Shown: positions 1 through 8,539, numbered from the stretch's first letter. The stretch is DNA of 54,355 bases from Streptomyces flaveolus (GCF_000716535.1 NZ_JNWV01000047.1:1-54355), one strand, 5' to 3'. Notes: generated by a model not told the origin, from the sequence alone. Made by a program: numbers and translations.

Positions 1-470
1 CGCTCGTTCCCCTCGTCCTCGGCCGCCGCAGCGACGTCCACCGCCACCTCGTCCGGCACGATCCCGCGCACCGGAGGAAAGACCATCCCGTCCTCACCGC
101 CCGCGCAGTCCAACGCCACCCCGCACGGCACCCCGGCCGCCGGGACCGCAGCGTCCAGCAGACGCGCCCCCAGCCACCGCTGGTACGTCCACTCCCGGTC
201 ACCCTCACCCCGCGCGACCGCGAAACGCGCCAGCGCCTGCTCGTTCGAGAAGGCGTAGAACCAGCGGACACCACCGAAGTCCGCCGTCAGCGGCGAGTCG
301 TCCTGGCCCAGCGGTACGAGCACCGGAGTACGCCGGAACTCGCCGAGCAGGATCGCGAACTGCGGGCCTCCGGGCTCGGGGTCGTCCGTGGTCCCCGATG
401 GGCCGGGTACGGCCATGTCCGCGTAGTCGTACAGCCGTGACCTGCGCGTACGCCCCCCGTCTTCAGTCAT
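1..470 (-). CDS. SseB-like N-terminal-domain protein, 3' end outside window
   Basis: The first 156 codons are present; the C-terminus runs off the left edge. After a polar start the protein has a segment with LLGEFRRTPVLVPLG, then a short acidic stretch and GVRWFYAFSNEQALARFA. This hydrophobic core followed by the 'W-F-Y-A-F-S-x-E-x-A' motif is what I know from the SseB N-terminal domain common in Streptomyces proteins of unknown function. The ATG at 470 is chosen because a -10-like GATGAT lies 7 bases upstream with a -35-like TTGCGA 17 bases further, which fits a leaderless transcript. A later in-frame ATG exists near 416. Role unknown; no catalytic motif visible. Confidence 0.6.
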   Translation of the reverse strand, partial: MTEDGGRTRRSRLYDYADMAVPGPSGTTDDPEPGGPQFAILLGEFRRTPVLVPLGQDDSPLTADFGGVRWFYAFSNEQALARFAVARGEGDREWTYQRWLGARLLDAAVPAAGVPCGVALDCAGGEDGMVFPPVRGIVPDEVAVDVAAAAEDEGNE

Positions 471-477
471 GGACGGG

Positions 478-506
478 ATCATCACACTGCCTGACGGCAG
501 TCGCAA
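478..506 (-). promoter_or_regulatory. Leaderless promoter with a palindrome in its spacer
   Basis: On the minus strand TTGCGA (506-501) and GATGAT (83-78 of the 400s, i.e. 483-478) are separated by 17 bases, and the ATG of the SseB-like gene begins 7 bases after the -10. The spacer holds the inverted repeat ACTGCC-TGAC-GGCAGT (486-501 on the plus strand), perfect over 6-base arms, a plausible operator. Inferred only from sequence. Confidence 0.4.
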
Positions 507-554
507 AGCGATGCCCGGCTGACCGATCGAGTCCGGCCGCCCCGCCACGTAAGG

Positions 555-585
555 CAGCGCCCGGACCGAAACGGCCCGGGCGCTG
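555..585 (-). terminator. Hairpin terminator after chitinase
   Basis: CAGCGCCCGG at 555-564 pairs perfectly with CCGGGCGCTG at 576-585 around an 11-base loop. It lies just downstream of the chitinase stop codon (606, minus strand). There is only a short T run, as is usual in high-GC actinobacteria. Confidence 0.6.
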
Positions 586-605
586 AAAGTGTCCGATGGG
601 TCAGG

Positions 606-2321
606 TCACGGCAGGGCGTGGACGTGAGGCCCCACCGTGTTCGACCACGCGTTGCCCGCCGTCGCGTCCCAGTTCGTGGACCAGGTCATCGCGCCCCGGA
701 GCGCGGGGTACGTCTTGGACGGCTTGAAGGTGCCGCAGTTCGTGGCCGCCGTCAGGCAGTCCAGGGCGTTGTTGACCACCGTCGGGGAGACGTAGCCGCT
801 GCCCGCCGCGCGGGTGGAGGCGGGGACGCCGAGGCCGACCTGGGACGGGGAGAGGCCGCCCTCGAGCTGGATGCAGGCGAGGGCCGTCAGGAAGTCGACC
901 GTGCCCTGGCTGTAGACCTTGCCGTCGCAGCCCAGCATGGAGCCGCTGTTGTAGTACTGCGTGTTGACGACCGTCAGGATGTCCTTGATGTTCAGGGCCG
1001 TCTGGAAGTACGCGTTCGACGTGGACTGCATGTCGATCGTCTGGGGGGCCATCGTGATGATCAGCGAAGAGCCCGCCTTCGACGACAGTGAGCGCAGCGC
1101 CTGCGTCATGTACGTCGCGTTGAGGCCGTTCTCCAGGTCGATGTCGACGCCGTCGAAGCCGTAGGTCTGCATCAGGGAGTAGACCGAGTTGGCGAAGTTG
1201 CCGGCCGACGTCGCGTCGTTGACCGACACCGAGCCCTTCTCACCGCCGACCGAGATGATGACCTTCTTGCCGGCCGCCTGCTTGGCCTTGATGTCCGCCT
1301 TGAACTGGTCGACGGTGTAGCCGTTCAGGCCGGCGGAGTCCAGGCTGAAGGAGACGGCTCCCGGGGTCGACGTCGCGTCGGCGAAGGCCACCGCGATGAT
1401 GTCGTAGGACGACGGGACGTCCGAGAGTCTCTGGACCGTGGCGCCGTTGTTGAAGTTCTGCCAGTAGCCGGTGACCGCGTGCTTAGGGAGGGAGCCGCCT
1501 CCGCCACCCGTGCCGGAGGTCGTCGTGCCCGTCACGGTCGCCGACTTGGCCGACTCGCCCGCCGCGTTGGTCGCCGTGACCTGGAAGGAGTACGACGTGG
1601 ACGCCGCGAGGCCGGTCACCGTCGCCGACGTGCCGGTCACGGCCGTGACCTTGGTGCCGTTGCGGTAGACGTTGTAGCCCGTCGCGCCCGACACCGCCGA
1701 CCAGGACAGGGAGACCGAGGAGGACGTCGTACCGGTCACGGAGAGACCGGCCGGGGCCGCGGGGACCGTCGGGGCCGGGTCGCCGCCTCCGCCGCCGTCG
1801 GGGCCGTAGACCGAGACGTCGTCGGCGTAGTAGGCCGCCTGGCCGTACCAGCCGTGGGTGTAGACGGTGACCGACGTCGTGGACGCGCCCGTGGTGAACG
1901 TCGTCGACAACTGCTTCCAGGACGTCGAGTCCGGGGTCCACGTCGAGACGTCCGTCGTGCCGGTGCCCGTCACGCCGAGGTAGGAGTAGCCGCCCTGGAC
2001 CCACGCGCTGAGCGTGTACGTCGAGTTGGGCTTGACCGCGACCGCCTGGGTGCACTGGGCGTTGTCCAGGCCGGCCGGCGTCGCCTTCAGGGCCGCGGTG
2101 CCCCCGTGCACCGGGGACGTGACCGTCGTGCCGCTGCCGGCCGTACACGTCCAGTTGGCCAGGCCCGACTCGAAGCCCGCGTTCTTCACGTTGTTGACGT
2201 CCGCGGCGGACGCCGGCGCGGCCGCGGCGAGGCCCGCGACCGAGAGGGCCAGGGCGGTGGCGGCGGACCACGTCGCGAGCCGCCGTCCGCGGGGTCTGGG
2301 TATGCCTGGTGCGCGGTCCAC
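606..2321 (-). CDS. chiA: Secreted GH18 chitinase (CBM-FnIII-GH18)
   Basis: A 571-residue exported chitinase that hydrolyses chitin to chitooligosaccharides outside the cell. A signal peptide with an arginine-rich n-region ends near residue 39 (ASA-A). Residues about 42-175 form a beta-rich carbohydrate-binding module (starts NAGFESGLANW). A Gly-rich linker leads to a fibronectin type III domain (about 183-270), then a second Gly linker to the GH18 barrel (about 280-571). The GH18 signature DGVDIDLE is intact, with E397 as the predicted proton donor. Start chosen at the first ATG before the signal peptide. The promoter carries paired DasR-like repeats, consistent with induction by N-acetylglucosamine or chitin. 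The domain order and the gene context match what I remember of S. coelicolor/lividans chiA; the symbol is from memory. Confidence 0.9.
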   Translation of the reverse strand: MDRAPGIPRPRGRRLATWSAATALALSVAGLAAAAPASAADVNNVKNAGFESGLANWTCTAGSGTTVTSPVHGGTAALKATPAGLDNAQCTQAVAVKPNSTYTLSAWVQGGYSYLGVTGTGTTDVSTWTPDSTSWKQLSTTFTTGASTTSVTVYTHGWYGQAAYYADDVSVYGPDGGGGGDPAPTVPAAPAGLSVTGTTSSSVSLSWSAVSGATGYNVYRNGTKVTAVTGTSATVTGLAASTSYSFQVTATNAAGESAKSATVTGTTTSGTGGGGGSLPKHAVTGYWQNFNNGATVQRLSDVPSSYDIIAVAFADATSTPGAVSFSLDSAGLNGYTVDQFKADIKAKQAAGKKVIISVGGEKGSVSVNDATSAGNFANSVYSLMQTYGFDGVDIDLENGLNATYMTQALRSLSSKAGSSLIITMAPQTIDMQSTSNAYFQTALNIKDILTVVNTQYYNSGSMLGCDGKVYSQGTVDFLTALACIQLEGGLSPSQVGLGVPASTRAAGSGYVSPTVVNNALDCLTAATNCGTFKPSKTYPALRGAMTWSTNWDATAGNAWSNTVGPHVHALP

Positions 2322-2386
2322 TGGTGCCTCCGTGGGGAGTGGGCGGGGAGGGGAGGAGAGGGGCGGTGGCCACCGCTTGCGCCCTT

Positions 2387-2429
2387 AAGTTGGTCCAGAC
2401 CAATCGGGGTGTCAAGAGGTCCAGACCAA
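2387..2429 (-). promoter_or_regulatory. Chitinase promoter with twin 12-bp repeats (DasR/dre-like)
   Basis: The 12-mer TTGGTCTGGACC occurs twice on the minus strand (2429-2418 and 2403-2392), 26 bases apart. The promoter-proximal copy sits in the perfect palindrome TTGGTC-CA-GACCAA (2390-2403). A consensus -35 TTGACA (2415-2410) lies between the copies, and CAACTT (2392-2387) falls 17 bases later as a -10. Paired 12-bp repeats over the promoter are known for Streptomyces chitinase genes, and the palindrome matches the DasR-responsive element consensus as I remember it. Confidence 0.75.
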
Positions 2430-2513
2430 AACCGTTTCCAATCGGTGGCTCAACCTGTCCAGGTTTGGCGGGACTTGCTCCGGGAGAGTTCCACACCGGC
2501 TTCACAAACGCTG

Positions 2514-2542
2514 TTCTCCGGTCAGACGCCCGTGGATACAGT
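2514..2542 (+). promoter_or_regulatory. Possible promoter of the Tad locus
   Basis: TACAGT (2537-2542) is a good -10 hexamer and TTCTCC (2514-2519) a weak -35 at 17-base spacing, giving a leader of roughly 80 bases to the first gene of the Tad locus. The 2322-2627 interval otherwise holds only the chitinase promoter on the other strand. Confidence 0.35.
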
Positions 2543-2627
2543 GCTCAGGTAGTCACGCAGTGAAGTCGTCCTGGCGCATTGGAGTTACACCGGTGGGCCG
2601 ACGGGTGTGAAGAGCGGGGAGCTGCGC

Positions 2628-3482
2628 GTGCCAACTGCCATTGCCGTGACCAGTGCCGACATGGCGCTGCCGGCGCAGGACGAGCGGACCATGCCCGCCG
2701 TCGTGCTGACCGGCCTCGACCGCAAGCCGCTGGACCAGGCCCTCACCGAACTCCACGCCCTCGTCGAGCAGTACGGCTATGTGGTCGTCGTCTGCTCACA
2801 GGCCACCCCGGAGCCGGTCGTACGGCGGCTGCACACCCTGCGCTCGCTGCTGGAGAGCGACCGCATCGCCCTGTTCCGGCCGGAGTTACCGCCGCTCGGC
2901 ATCGCCGTCCTGGCCCGTCAGCTGCGCCAGCTCGCCTCCTGCGACCTGAGCCCGGGCGTGCTCGCCTCCGCCGGACGGCTGCTCACCCACTACATCCACG
3001 CCGGAGCCGTCCTCGGCTCCGTCGCCAGGCTGGACCGGGTCCCGGTCGGCCTCAAGGCGCACGCCAGGTCCTGGGTGCCGGGCAGCCAGTTCGCCGTCCT
3101 CGCCCACCCCGAGCCCCAGCTCGTCAAGGTCGCCCCCGAAGCCACGCTCAAGGGACCCGAGTTCAGCACCTGGCTGCTGGTCGCCAAGGGCCAGTTGCAG
3201 AGCGAGTGGGCCGCCGGGCTCGGCACCCGGTGGGGCGTGCACGGGCTGCGCGAGACCCCGCTGCCCGCCGAGTCCCCGGTGTGGTGGGGCACCGGCCGCA
3301 TGGTCGAGTTCTGCGGCTACCTCGCCGACCTCTCCGTCCTCTACCAACTGGTCACCTCCGTACGGCAGACCAGCTGTCACTGGTGCGGCCTGGACGTCAT
3401 CGGCGACCGCTGCGTCTTCTGCTCCGCCACCCCGCCCACGTACGAGCCACCCCGCGCCCTGGAACAGCGAACGCCCGCCTGA
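2628..3482 (+). CDS. Zinc-ribbon protein heading the Tad locus (TTA codon)
   Basis: A 284-residue protein I do not recognise as a named family. Residues 20-130 look like an alpha/beta fold (PAVVLTGL, GYVVVVCSQ). The C-terminus has a four-cysteine knuckle, CHWCGLDVIGDRCVFC, which should bind zinc. Start taken at GTG 2628 because GGGGAG lies 6 bases upstream; an in-frame GTG at 2607 is the alternative. Codon 87 (2886-2888) is TTA, so translation should need the BldA tRNA. It lies 58 bases before rcpC and in the same direction as the Tad genes, so it probably belongs to that locus, perhaps as an assembly or regulatory factor; the function is unknown. Confidence 0.75.
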   Translation: MPTAIAVTSADMALPAQDERTMPAVVLTGLDRKPLDQALTELHALVEQYGYVVVVCSQATPEPVVRRLHTLRSLLESDRIALFRPELPPLGIAVLARQLRQLASCDLSPGVLASAGRLLTHYIHAGAVLGSVARLDRVPVGLKAHARSWVPGSQFAVLAHPEPQLVKVAPEATLKGPEFSTWLLVAKGQLQSEWAAGLGTRWGVHGLRETPLPAESPVWWGTGRMVEFCGYLADLSVLYQLVTSVRQTSCHWCGLDVIGDRCVFCSATPPTYEPPRALEQRTPA

Positions 3483-3540
3483 CCTGCGCGAACCTGACCC
3501 GTCCCGCTCGACCGATTCCCCCAATGAGGTTGCACGGTTC

Positions 3541-4245
3541 ATGAACTCCCGTCAGCGCCGCGGCGTGATACTCCTGATCCTGTCGGTCCTGTGCGCGCTG
3601 GGCGCGTTCGCCGGCGTGCTCTCCGTCATCCACGACGCGAACTCCAAGGTCGGGCCCGAGGTCGCCGCCTACCGGGTCAGGTCCGAGGTGAAGCCGTACA
3701 CCGCCCTGGACACGGGTCAGTTCGAGAAGATCGAGATGCCGAAGCGGTGGCTGTCCGGCAACGCCGTCACCGACCTCCGGCAGATCCGCGGCAAGATCGC
3801 CGTGACCACCCTGCACGCCGGCTCCCTGCTCCAGACCGACATGATCGTGGACCGGCCCGCCCTCCAGCCCGGCCAGCAGGAGGTCGCCATCATGATCGAC
3901 GCGGCGACCGGCGTGGCGGGGAAGATCACCCCGGGGTCGCGGGTCAACGTCTATGCCACCTTCGAGGGGAAGAAGGAGGGCGACCCGGACCAGTCGAAGA
4001 TCATCGTGACCAACGCCCGCGTCATCGACGTCGGCCGGATCACCGCCCTCGAACCCGACCGCGACAAGAACCAGCAGGCCACCGAAGCCGTCCCCATCAC
4101 CTTCGCGCTGTCCACCATCGACGCCCAGCGCGTCACCTACGCCGAGTCCTTCGCCCAGCGCGTACGGCTCGCGCTCGTGGCCCCCGGCAGCGAGACCAGC
4201 GTCCCCGACAAGGACCGCACCTACGAACTCGCGACGGACAAGTGA
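3541..4245 (+). CDS. cpaB: RcpC/CpaB-like Flp pilus assembly protein (SAF domain)
   Basis: A 234-residue protein with one N-terminal membrane helix (about residues 9-29) and an extracytoplasmic SAF-type domain (YTALDTGQFEKIEMPKRW to the LLQTDMI segment), followed by the RcpC C-terminal part starting GQQEVAIMID. In Gram-negative Tad systems RcpC/CpaB is periplasmic and works with the secretin. No secretin gene is seen here, so in this monoderm it probably acts between membrane and peptidoglycan. It is 9 bases ahead of tadZ, in one transcription unit with it. Confidence 0.85.
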   Translation: MNSRQRRGVILLILSVLCALGAFAGVLSVIHDANSKVGPEVAAYRVRSEVKPYTALDTGQFEKIEMPKRWLSGNAVTDLRQIRGKIAVTTLHAGSLLQTDMIVDRPALQPGQQEVAIMIDAATGVAGKITPGSRVNVYATFEGKKEGDPDQSKIIVTNARVIDVGRITALEPDRDKNQQATEAVPITFALSTIDAQRVTYAESFAQRVRLALVAPGSETSVPDKDRTYELATDK

Positions 4246-4254
4246 GAGGCGGCC

Positions 4255-5490
4255 ATGCCCACCAGGATCCTCCCGGCCGGCGCGGACCCGGACGCCGTCC
4301 GCTCCCTCACCACCCTGCTCAGCCAGCTCCCCGACGCGGAGCCACAGCCCCCGGTGACCGACTCCACCCAGCTGGTCGACACCCTCGCCCGGCTCGCCGC
4401 CGAGTCGGTCGACGAACTGCCCGAGGTCGTGGTCGTCCATGAACGGATCGGCCCGGTCCCGGCCCTGGAACTGATCCGCGAAGTCGCCCTCCGCTTCCCG
4501 GCCGTCGGCGTCATCCTCGTCACCACCGACGCGAGCCCCGGCCTGTTCGCCGCCGCCATGGACTCCGGCGCCCGCGGCCTGGTCGCGCTCCCGCTGTCGT
4601 ACGAGGAACTCGCCAACCGCGTGCAGGCCGTCGCCCAGTGGTCGACCGGGGTACGACGGCACCTCGGGCACGGCGCCGAGATGCTCGCCGGGGCCGGCGG
4701 CACCGTCGTCACGGTCAGCGGCGCCAAGGGAGGCGTGGGCGCGACACTGACCGCCATCCAGCTCGCCCTCGCCGCCCAGGCCTCCGGCCGCGCCACCGCC
4801 CTGGTCGACCTCGACCTCCAGACCGGTGACGTCGCCTCCTACCTGGACATCCAGTTCCGCCGGTCGGTGGCCGACCTGGCCGCCATCACCGACATCTCGC
4901 CCCGCGTCCTCGCCGACGCCGTCTTCCGCCACGACACCGGGCTCGCCCTGCTCCTCGCGCCCGGCGAGGGCGAACGCGGCGAGGAGGTCACCGACCGCGC
5001 CACCCGCCAGCTCGTCAGCGCCCTGCGCTCCCGCTACGAGATCGTCGTCGTCGACTGCGGCGCCCAGCTCAGCGGGGCGGGCGCGGCGGCCGTCGAGATG
5101 GCCGACACCGCGCTGCTGGTCACCACCCCGGACGTCATCGCCGTACGCGCCGCCAAACGGACCGTACGGATGTGGGACCGGCTCCAGATCCGCAAGGCCG
5201 AGGAGACGACCGTGGTCGTCAACCGGCACACGCGCAGTACGGAGATCCAGCCCGCGCTCGTGCAGCGCATCACCGGAACGGCGCTGGCGCGCACGGCCGT
5301 ACCCGCCAACTTCAAGGAGCTGCAAGGGGTCGTGGACGCCGGGCGGGTCCATGAGCTCGACGCCAAGAGCACGGTCAAGCAGGCGCTGTGGGCGCTCGCG
5401 GGGGAGCTGGGACTGGTGCAGGCGGCGGAGGGAGCCTCCCATCGCGGGGGCGGACGCGGTTCCGTGAGCCTGCGGCGGCGGAAGGAGTGA
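4255..5490 (+). CDS. tadZ: TadZ/CpaE-like P-loop protein of the Tad system
   Basis: A 411-residue cytoplasmic protein that should localise the pilus machine. Residues 1-125 form a receiver-like pseudo-domain; residues about 143-400 are a MinD/ParA-type ATPase fold with SGAKGGVGATLT, LVDLDLQTGDV and VVDCGAQ. The deviant Walker A motif keeps the signature K158 but has A163 where ParA/MinD proteins have the phosphate-binding lysine (KGGVGK). TadZ proteins are known for atypical Walker A boxes, so this supports TadZ over a chromosome-partition ATPase. It ends 7 bases before the first pseudopilin gene. Confidence 0.85.
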   Translation: MPTRILPAGADPDAVRSLTTLLSQLPDAEPQPPVTDSTQLVDTLARLAAESVDELPEVVVVHERIGPVPALELIREVALRFPAVGVILVTTDASPGLFAAAMDSGARGLVALPLSYEELANRVQAVAQWSTGVRRHLGHGAEMLAGAGGTVVTVSGAKGGVGATLTAIQLALAAQASGRATALVDLDLQTGDVASYLDIQFRRSVADLAAITDISPRVLADAVFRHDTGLALLLAPGEGERGEEVTDRATRQLVSALRSRYEIVVVDCGAQLSGAGAAAVEMADTALLVTTPDVIAVRAAKRTVRMWDRLQIRKAEETTVVVNRHTRSTEIQPALVQRITGTALARTAVPANFKELQGVVDAGRVHELDAKSTVKQALWALAGELGLVQAAEGASHRGGGRGSVSLRRRKE

Positions 5491-5497
5491 GTCCCTG

Positions 5498-5878
5498 ATG
5501 AGAAGGCCGGACGGGGACCGGGGGCAGGTGAGCATCGAGTTCCTGGGCATGACCCCGCTGATCGTTCTGACGCTGGTGCTCATGTGGCAGGCCGTGTTGG
5601 TGGGATACACCTTCACGCTCGCCGGGAATGCTGCCGACGAGGCGGTGCGGGCGGGGACCGCGGCTCCACCGGGAGGCGCGCGGCAGGCCGCGTGCGCGGA
5701 GGCAGGGCTGAAGCACCTGTCGGGAGCGTGGAAGGGGGACGCGTCGGTGCAGTGCAGTCCGTCCGGCTACGTCACGGCCGATGTCTCCCTCAAGGTCCCG
5801 GTCCTCTTCCCGGGCGTGATCTCCTTCCCCGCCACCGTGCACGGCCACGCCGGAGCCGTCGAGGAGGTGAAGCACTGA
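5498..5878 (+). CDS. tadE: TadE-like pseudopilin 1
   Basis: A 126-residue minor pilin-like protein. A short basic leader ends at G9, followed by QVSIE and a hydrophobic helix (about residues 15-37). The G-Q-x-x-x-E pattern, with Glu at +5, is the cleavage site of type IV prepilin peptidases. The remainder is a small extracellular domain with two cysteines that could pair. Start ATG is 7 bases after tadZ, and the stop is followed after one base by the next ATG, so translation is probably coupled. Confidence 0.85.
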   Translation: MRRPDGDRGQVSIEFLGMTPLIVLTLVLMWQAVLVGYTFTLAGNAADEAVRAGTAAPPGGARQAACAEAGLKHLSGAWKGDASVQCSPSGYVTADVSLKVPVLFPGVISFPATVHGHAGAVEEVKH

Positions 5879-5879
5879 G

Positions 5880-6227
5880 ATGCCGTACCGCCGCCCGAGA
5901 CGTGACCGTGGCCAAGTGGCCATCGAATACCTGGGTTTCATCCCCGTCCTCCTGATCGTCGGCCTGGCCGGCATCCAGATCGGTGCCGTCGCCTACGCCG
6001 CCGAGCAGGCCGGTACGGCGGCCAGGGCGGGGGCACGGGCCGCGTCGCTGCGGCAGGACGTGGGGCAGGCGTGCGCCGGCGCGGTCAGCGGCGGTCTCTC
6101 CGTGCAGTGCGGCGAGACCGGGGGAGGGGACGAATCGGTCACCGTCACCGCGACCGTCCACATCCCCACCATCGTCTGGGACCTCGGCTCCGCCACCAAG
6201 TCCGCCACCATGCCGCTCGACCACTGA
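5880..6227 (+). CDS. TadE/TadF-like pseudopilin 2
   Basis: A 115-residue paralogue of the preceding gene. The leader MPYRRPRRDRG ends at G11, followed by QVAIE with Glu at +5 and a hydrophobic helix to about residue 35. Two cysteines lie in the exported part. Length, tandem position and the intact processing site indicate a second minor pseudopilin (TadE or TadF type; the sequence does not let me choose). It is one base from the preceding stop codon and 18 bases from tadA. Confidence 0.8.
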   Translation: MPYRRPRRDRGQVAIEYLGFIPVLLIVGLAGIQIGAVAYAAEQAGTAARAGARAASLRQDVGQACAGAVSGGLSVQCGETGGGDESVTVTATVHIPTIVWDLGSATKSATMPLDH

Positions 6228-6245
6228 CCGAGGAGAAGCGACCCC

Positions 6246-7583
6246 ATGAGCCTGCGGGCACGCATCAGCACCCCGGAGGAGCACGGCAGCCGGGGCGAGG
6301 ACGGACACCTGGTCGCCTCCTACCGGGCCAAGCTGCTGGAGGAGATCGACCTCGCGGAGATGAGTTCACTGGCCGCCGCCGAACGCCGGGCGCGGCTGGA
6401 GCGGGTGCTCGGGCACATCATCAGCCGCGAGGGGCCGGTGCTGTCGACGGTCGAGCGCTCCCAGCTGATCCGCCGGGTCGTGGACGAGGCACTGGGCCTC
6501 GGCATCCTGGAGCCGCTGCTGGAGGACGCGTCGATCACGGAGATCATGGTCAACGGCCCAGACGCGATCTTCGTGGAACGCGGCGGCCGGGTGGAACAAC
6601 TCCCCCTCCGGTTCGTCTCCGCCGACCAGCTGATGCAGACCATCGAGCGGATCGTCTCCACGGTGAACCGGAGGGTCGACGAGTCGAACCCGATGGTGGA
6701 CGCCCGCCTGCCGTCCGGCGAGCGGGTCAACGTCATCATCCCGCCGCTGTCCCTGACCGGCCCCATCCTCACCATCCGCCGCTTCCCGCGCTCCTTCACC
6801 CTCCAGGAGCTCATCGGGTTCGCCTCGCTGGACGAGCACATGGTGTACCTGCTGGCGGGCCTGGTGCAGGCGAAGTTCAACATCATCGTCTCCGGCGCGA
6901 CCGGCACCGGGAAGACCACCCTGCTGAACGCCCTGTCCGGGCTGATCCCGTCGCACGAGCGCATCATCACCATCGAGGACTCCGCCGAACTCCAGCTCCA
7001 GCAGACCCATGTGGTCCGCCTGGAGTCGCGCCCGCCGAACGTGGAGGGCAAGGGGCAGGTCACCATCCGCGACCTGGTCCGCAACTCCCTGCGGATGCGC
7101 CCCGACCGGATCGTGGTCGGCGAGGTCCGCGGCGGCGAGTCCCTCGACATGCTCCAGGCGATGTCCACGGGTCACGACGGCTCGCTGGCGACCGTGCACG
7201 CCAACAGCGCCGAGGACGCCCTGACCCGGTTGCAGACCCTGGCCTCCATGTCCGACGTCGAGGTGCCCTTCGTCGCCCTGCACGACCAGATCAACAGCGC
7301 CGTCGACGTCATCGTCCAGCTCACCCGGTTCGCCGACGGCGCCCGCCGGATCACCGAGATCGCGCTGCTCGACAGCCACGGCGGGGAGCCGTACCGCCTG
7401 GCGACCGTGGCCCGCTTCGACGCGCGGCCCATGACGCCGGACGGCCGCGTGTACGGCGAATTCCGGTACTTCCCGCTGCCCCGCCGTACCGCCGACCGCC
7501 TCTACATGGCGAGCCAGCCCGTCCCGCAGGCCTTCGGCGTCGCCCGCTCCGCCGACCAGCTCGCCACCCGAGAAGCCAGGTAG
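6246..7583 (+). CDS. tadA: TadA/CpaF secretion ATPase
   Basis: A 445-residue hexameric motor ATPase of the type II/IV secretion superfamily, powering assembly of Flp pili at the inner face of the membrane. The N-terminal domain includes the EIMVNGPDAIFVERGGR segment typical of CpaF proteins. The core has Walker A GATGTGKTT (K223), an Asp box (ITIEDSAELQL), Walker B (DRIVVGEVRG) and a His box (TGHDGSLATVHANS). All catalytic elements look intact and the length is normal. GAGGAG lies upstream of the ATG at good spacing. It precedes tadB by 11 bases. Confidence 0.93.
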   Translation: MSLRARISTPEEHGSRGEDGHLVASYRAKLLEEIDLAEMSSLAAAERRARLERVLGHIISREGPVLSTVERSQLIRRVVDEALGLGILEPLLEDASITEIMVNGPDAIFVERGGRVEQLPLRFVSADQLMQTIERIVSTVNRRVDESNPMVDARLPSGERVNVIIPPLSLTGPILTIRRFPRSFTLQELIGFASLDEHMVYLLAGLVQAKFNIIVSGATGTGKTTLLNALSGLIPSHERIITIEDSAELQLQQTHVVRLESRPPNVEGKGQVTIRDLVRNSLRMRPDRIVVGEVRGGESLDMLQAMSTGHDGSLATVHANSAEDALTRLQTLASMSDVEVPFVALHDQINSAVDVIVQLTRFADGARRITEIALLDSHGGEPYRLATVARFDARPMTPDGRVYGEFRYFPLPRRTADRLYMASQPVPQAFGVARSADQLATREAR

Positions 7584-7594
7584 GACCCAGGACC

Positions 7595-8539
7595 ATGGAA
7601 CTGCACACCCTCGTCCAGCTCACCACCGGTGTGACGCTGCTGACCTGCGTCCTGGCGGTGGCCGGCGTGCACGCCTACGCCTCCGGCCGGGCCCGGCGCG
7701 CCGCCCTCGTGGACCGCCTCGCGCACACCGGCCCACCGTCCGCGACCGGCCGCACCCGCCGCTTCCGCGACCTGGACCGGCGGCTGCGCCGCACCCGCCT
7801 CGGCCGCTGGCTGGAGCGGCGCCTGGCGGCGACCGGCCTGGACGTCACGCCGGGGGAGTTCTTCGCCGCCATGCTCGGGACGGTCGCCGCGCTCTGGCTG
7901 ATCGGCCAGGCCACCCTGGCCCCCTTCTTCGGACCGCTCGCGGGCCTGCTGGGGATCTGGGCGGCGGTCCAGTTCCTCAACTGGCAGCGGCAGAAGCGCA
8001 TCGAACGCTTCATCAACCAGCTTCCGGAGCTGGCCCGCATCCTGGCCAACGCCACCCAGGCGGGCCTCGCCCTGCGCACCGCGATCGGCATGGCGGCGGA
8101 GGAGCTGGAGGCCCCGGCCGGCGAGGAACTGGCCAAGGTCGCCGACCAGCTCGCCGTCGGCCACTCCCTGGACGACGCGCTCGGCGAGCTGGCCGACCGT
8201 CTGCCCTCCCGCGAACTGGTCGTCCTGGTCACCACGCTGGTCCTGTCGAACCGGGCCGGCGGCCAGGTGGTCTCCGCGCTCCGCAACCTGACCGAGACCC
8301 TGGAGGAGCGCAAGGAGACCCGGCGCGAGATCCGCACCCAGCTCTCCCAGGTGACCATGACGTCGTACGCCGTGCCCGTCCTCGGGATCGGCGCGCTGTT
8401 CCTGATGAACGGCGTCAAGGACGGCGCCCTCGACCGCATGACCGGCTCACCGGTCGGCCAGGCGTGCGTGATCGTCGCGTTCGCCATGTACGCCGTCGGC
8501 TTCGTCCTCATCCGCCGCATGAGCCGGATCGACGTCTGA
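7595..8539 (+). CDS. tadB: TadB-like membrane platform protein
   Basis: A 314-residue polytopic protein with an N-terminal helix (residues about 8-28), a helix pair around 88-130, a cytoplasmic T2SSF-type helical domain (FINQLPELARILANATQAG, then the RAGGQVVSALRNL segment) and two C-terminal helices. Such proteins form the membrane platform that TadA drives. Start ATG 7595 chosen because it begins the first membrane segment and follows the tadA stop by 11 bases; upstream open frame is only the shadow of tadA. It pairs with tadC, 13 bases downstream. Confidence 0.9.
   Translation: MELHTLVQLTTGVTLLTCVLAVAGVHAYASGRARRAALVDRLAHTGPPSATGRTRRFRDLDRRLRRTRLGRWLERRLAATGLDVTPGEFFAAMLGTVAALWLIGQATLAPFFGPLAGLLGIWAAVQFLNWQRQKRIERFINQLPELARILANATQAGLALRTAIGMAAEELEAPAGEELAKVADQLAVGHSLDDALGELADRLPSRELVVLVTTLVLSNRAGGQVVSALRNLTETLEERKETRREIRTQLSQVTMTSYAVPVLGIGALFLMNGVKDGALDRMTGSPVGQACVIVAFAMYAVGFVLIRRMSRIDV

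Noticed and set aside
3397..5616. A 739-codon open frame on the minus strand opposite rcpC and tadZ
   Set aside because: Arg/Gly/Asp-rich low-complexity translation without domains; it is the antisense shadow that high GC3 genes create. The plus-strand genes have clear family motifs.
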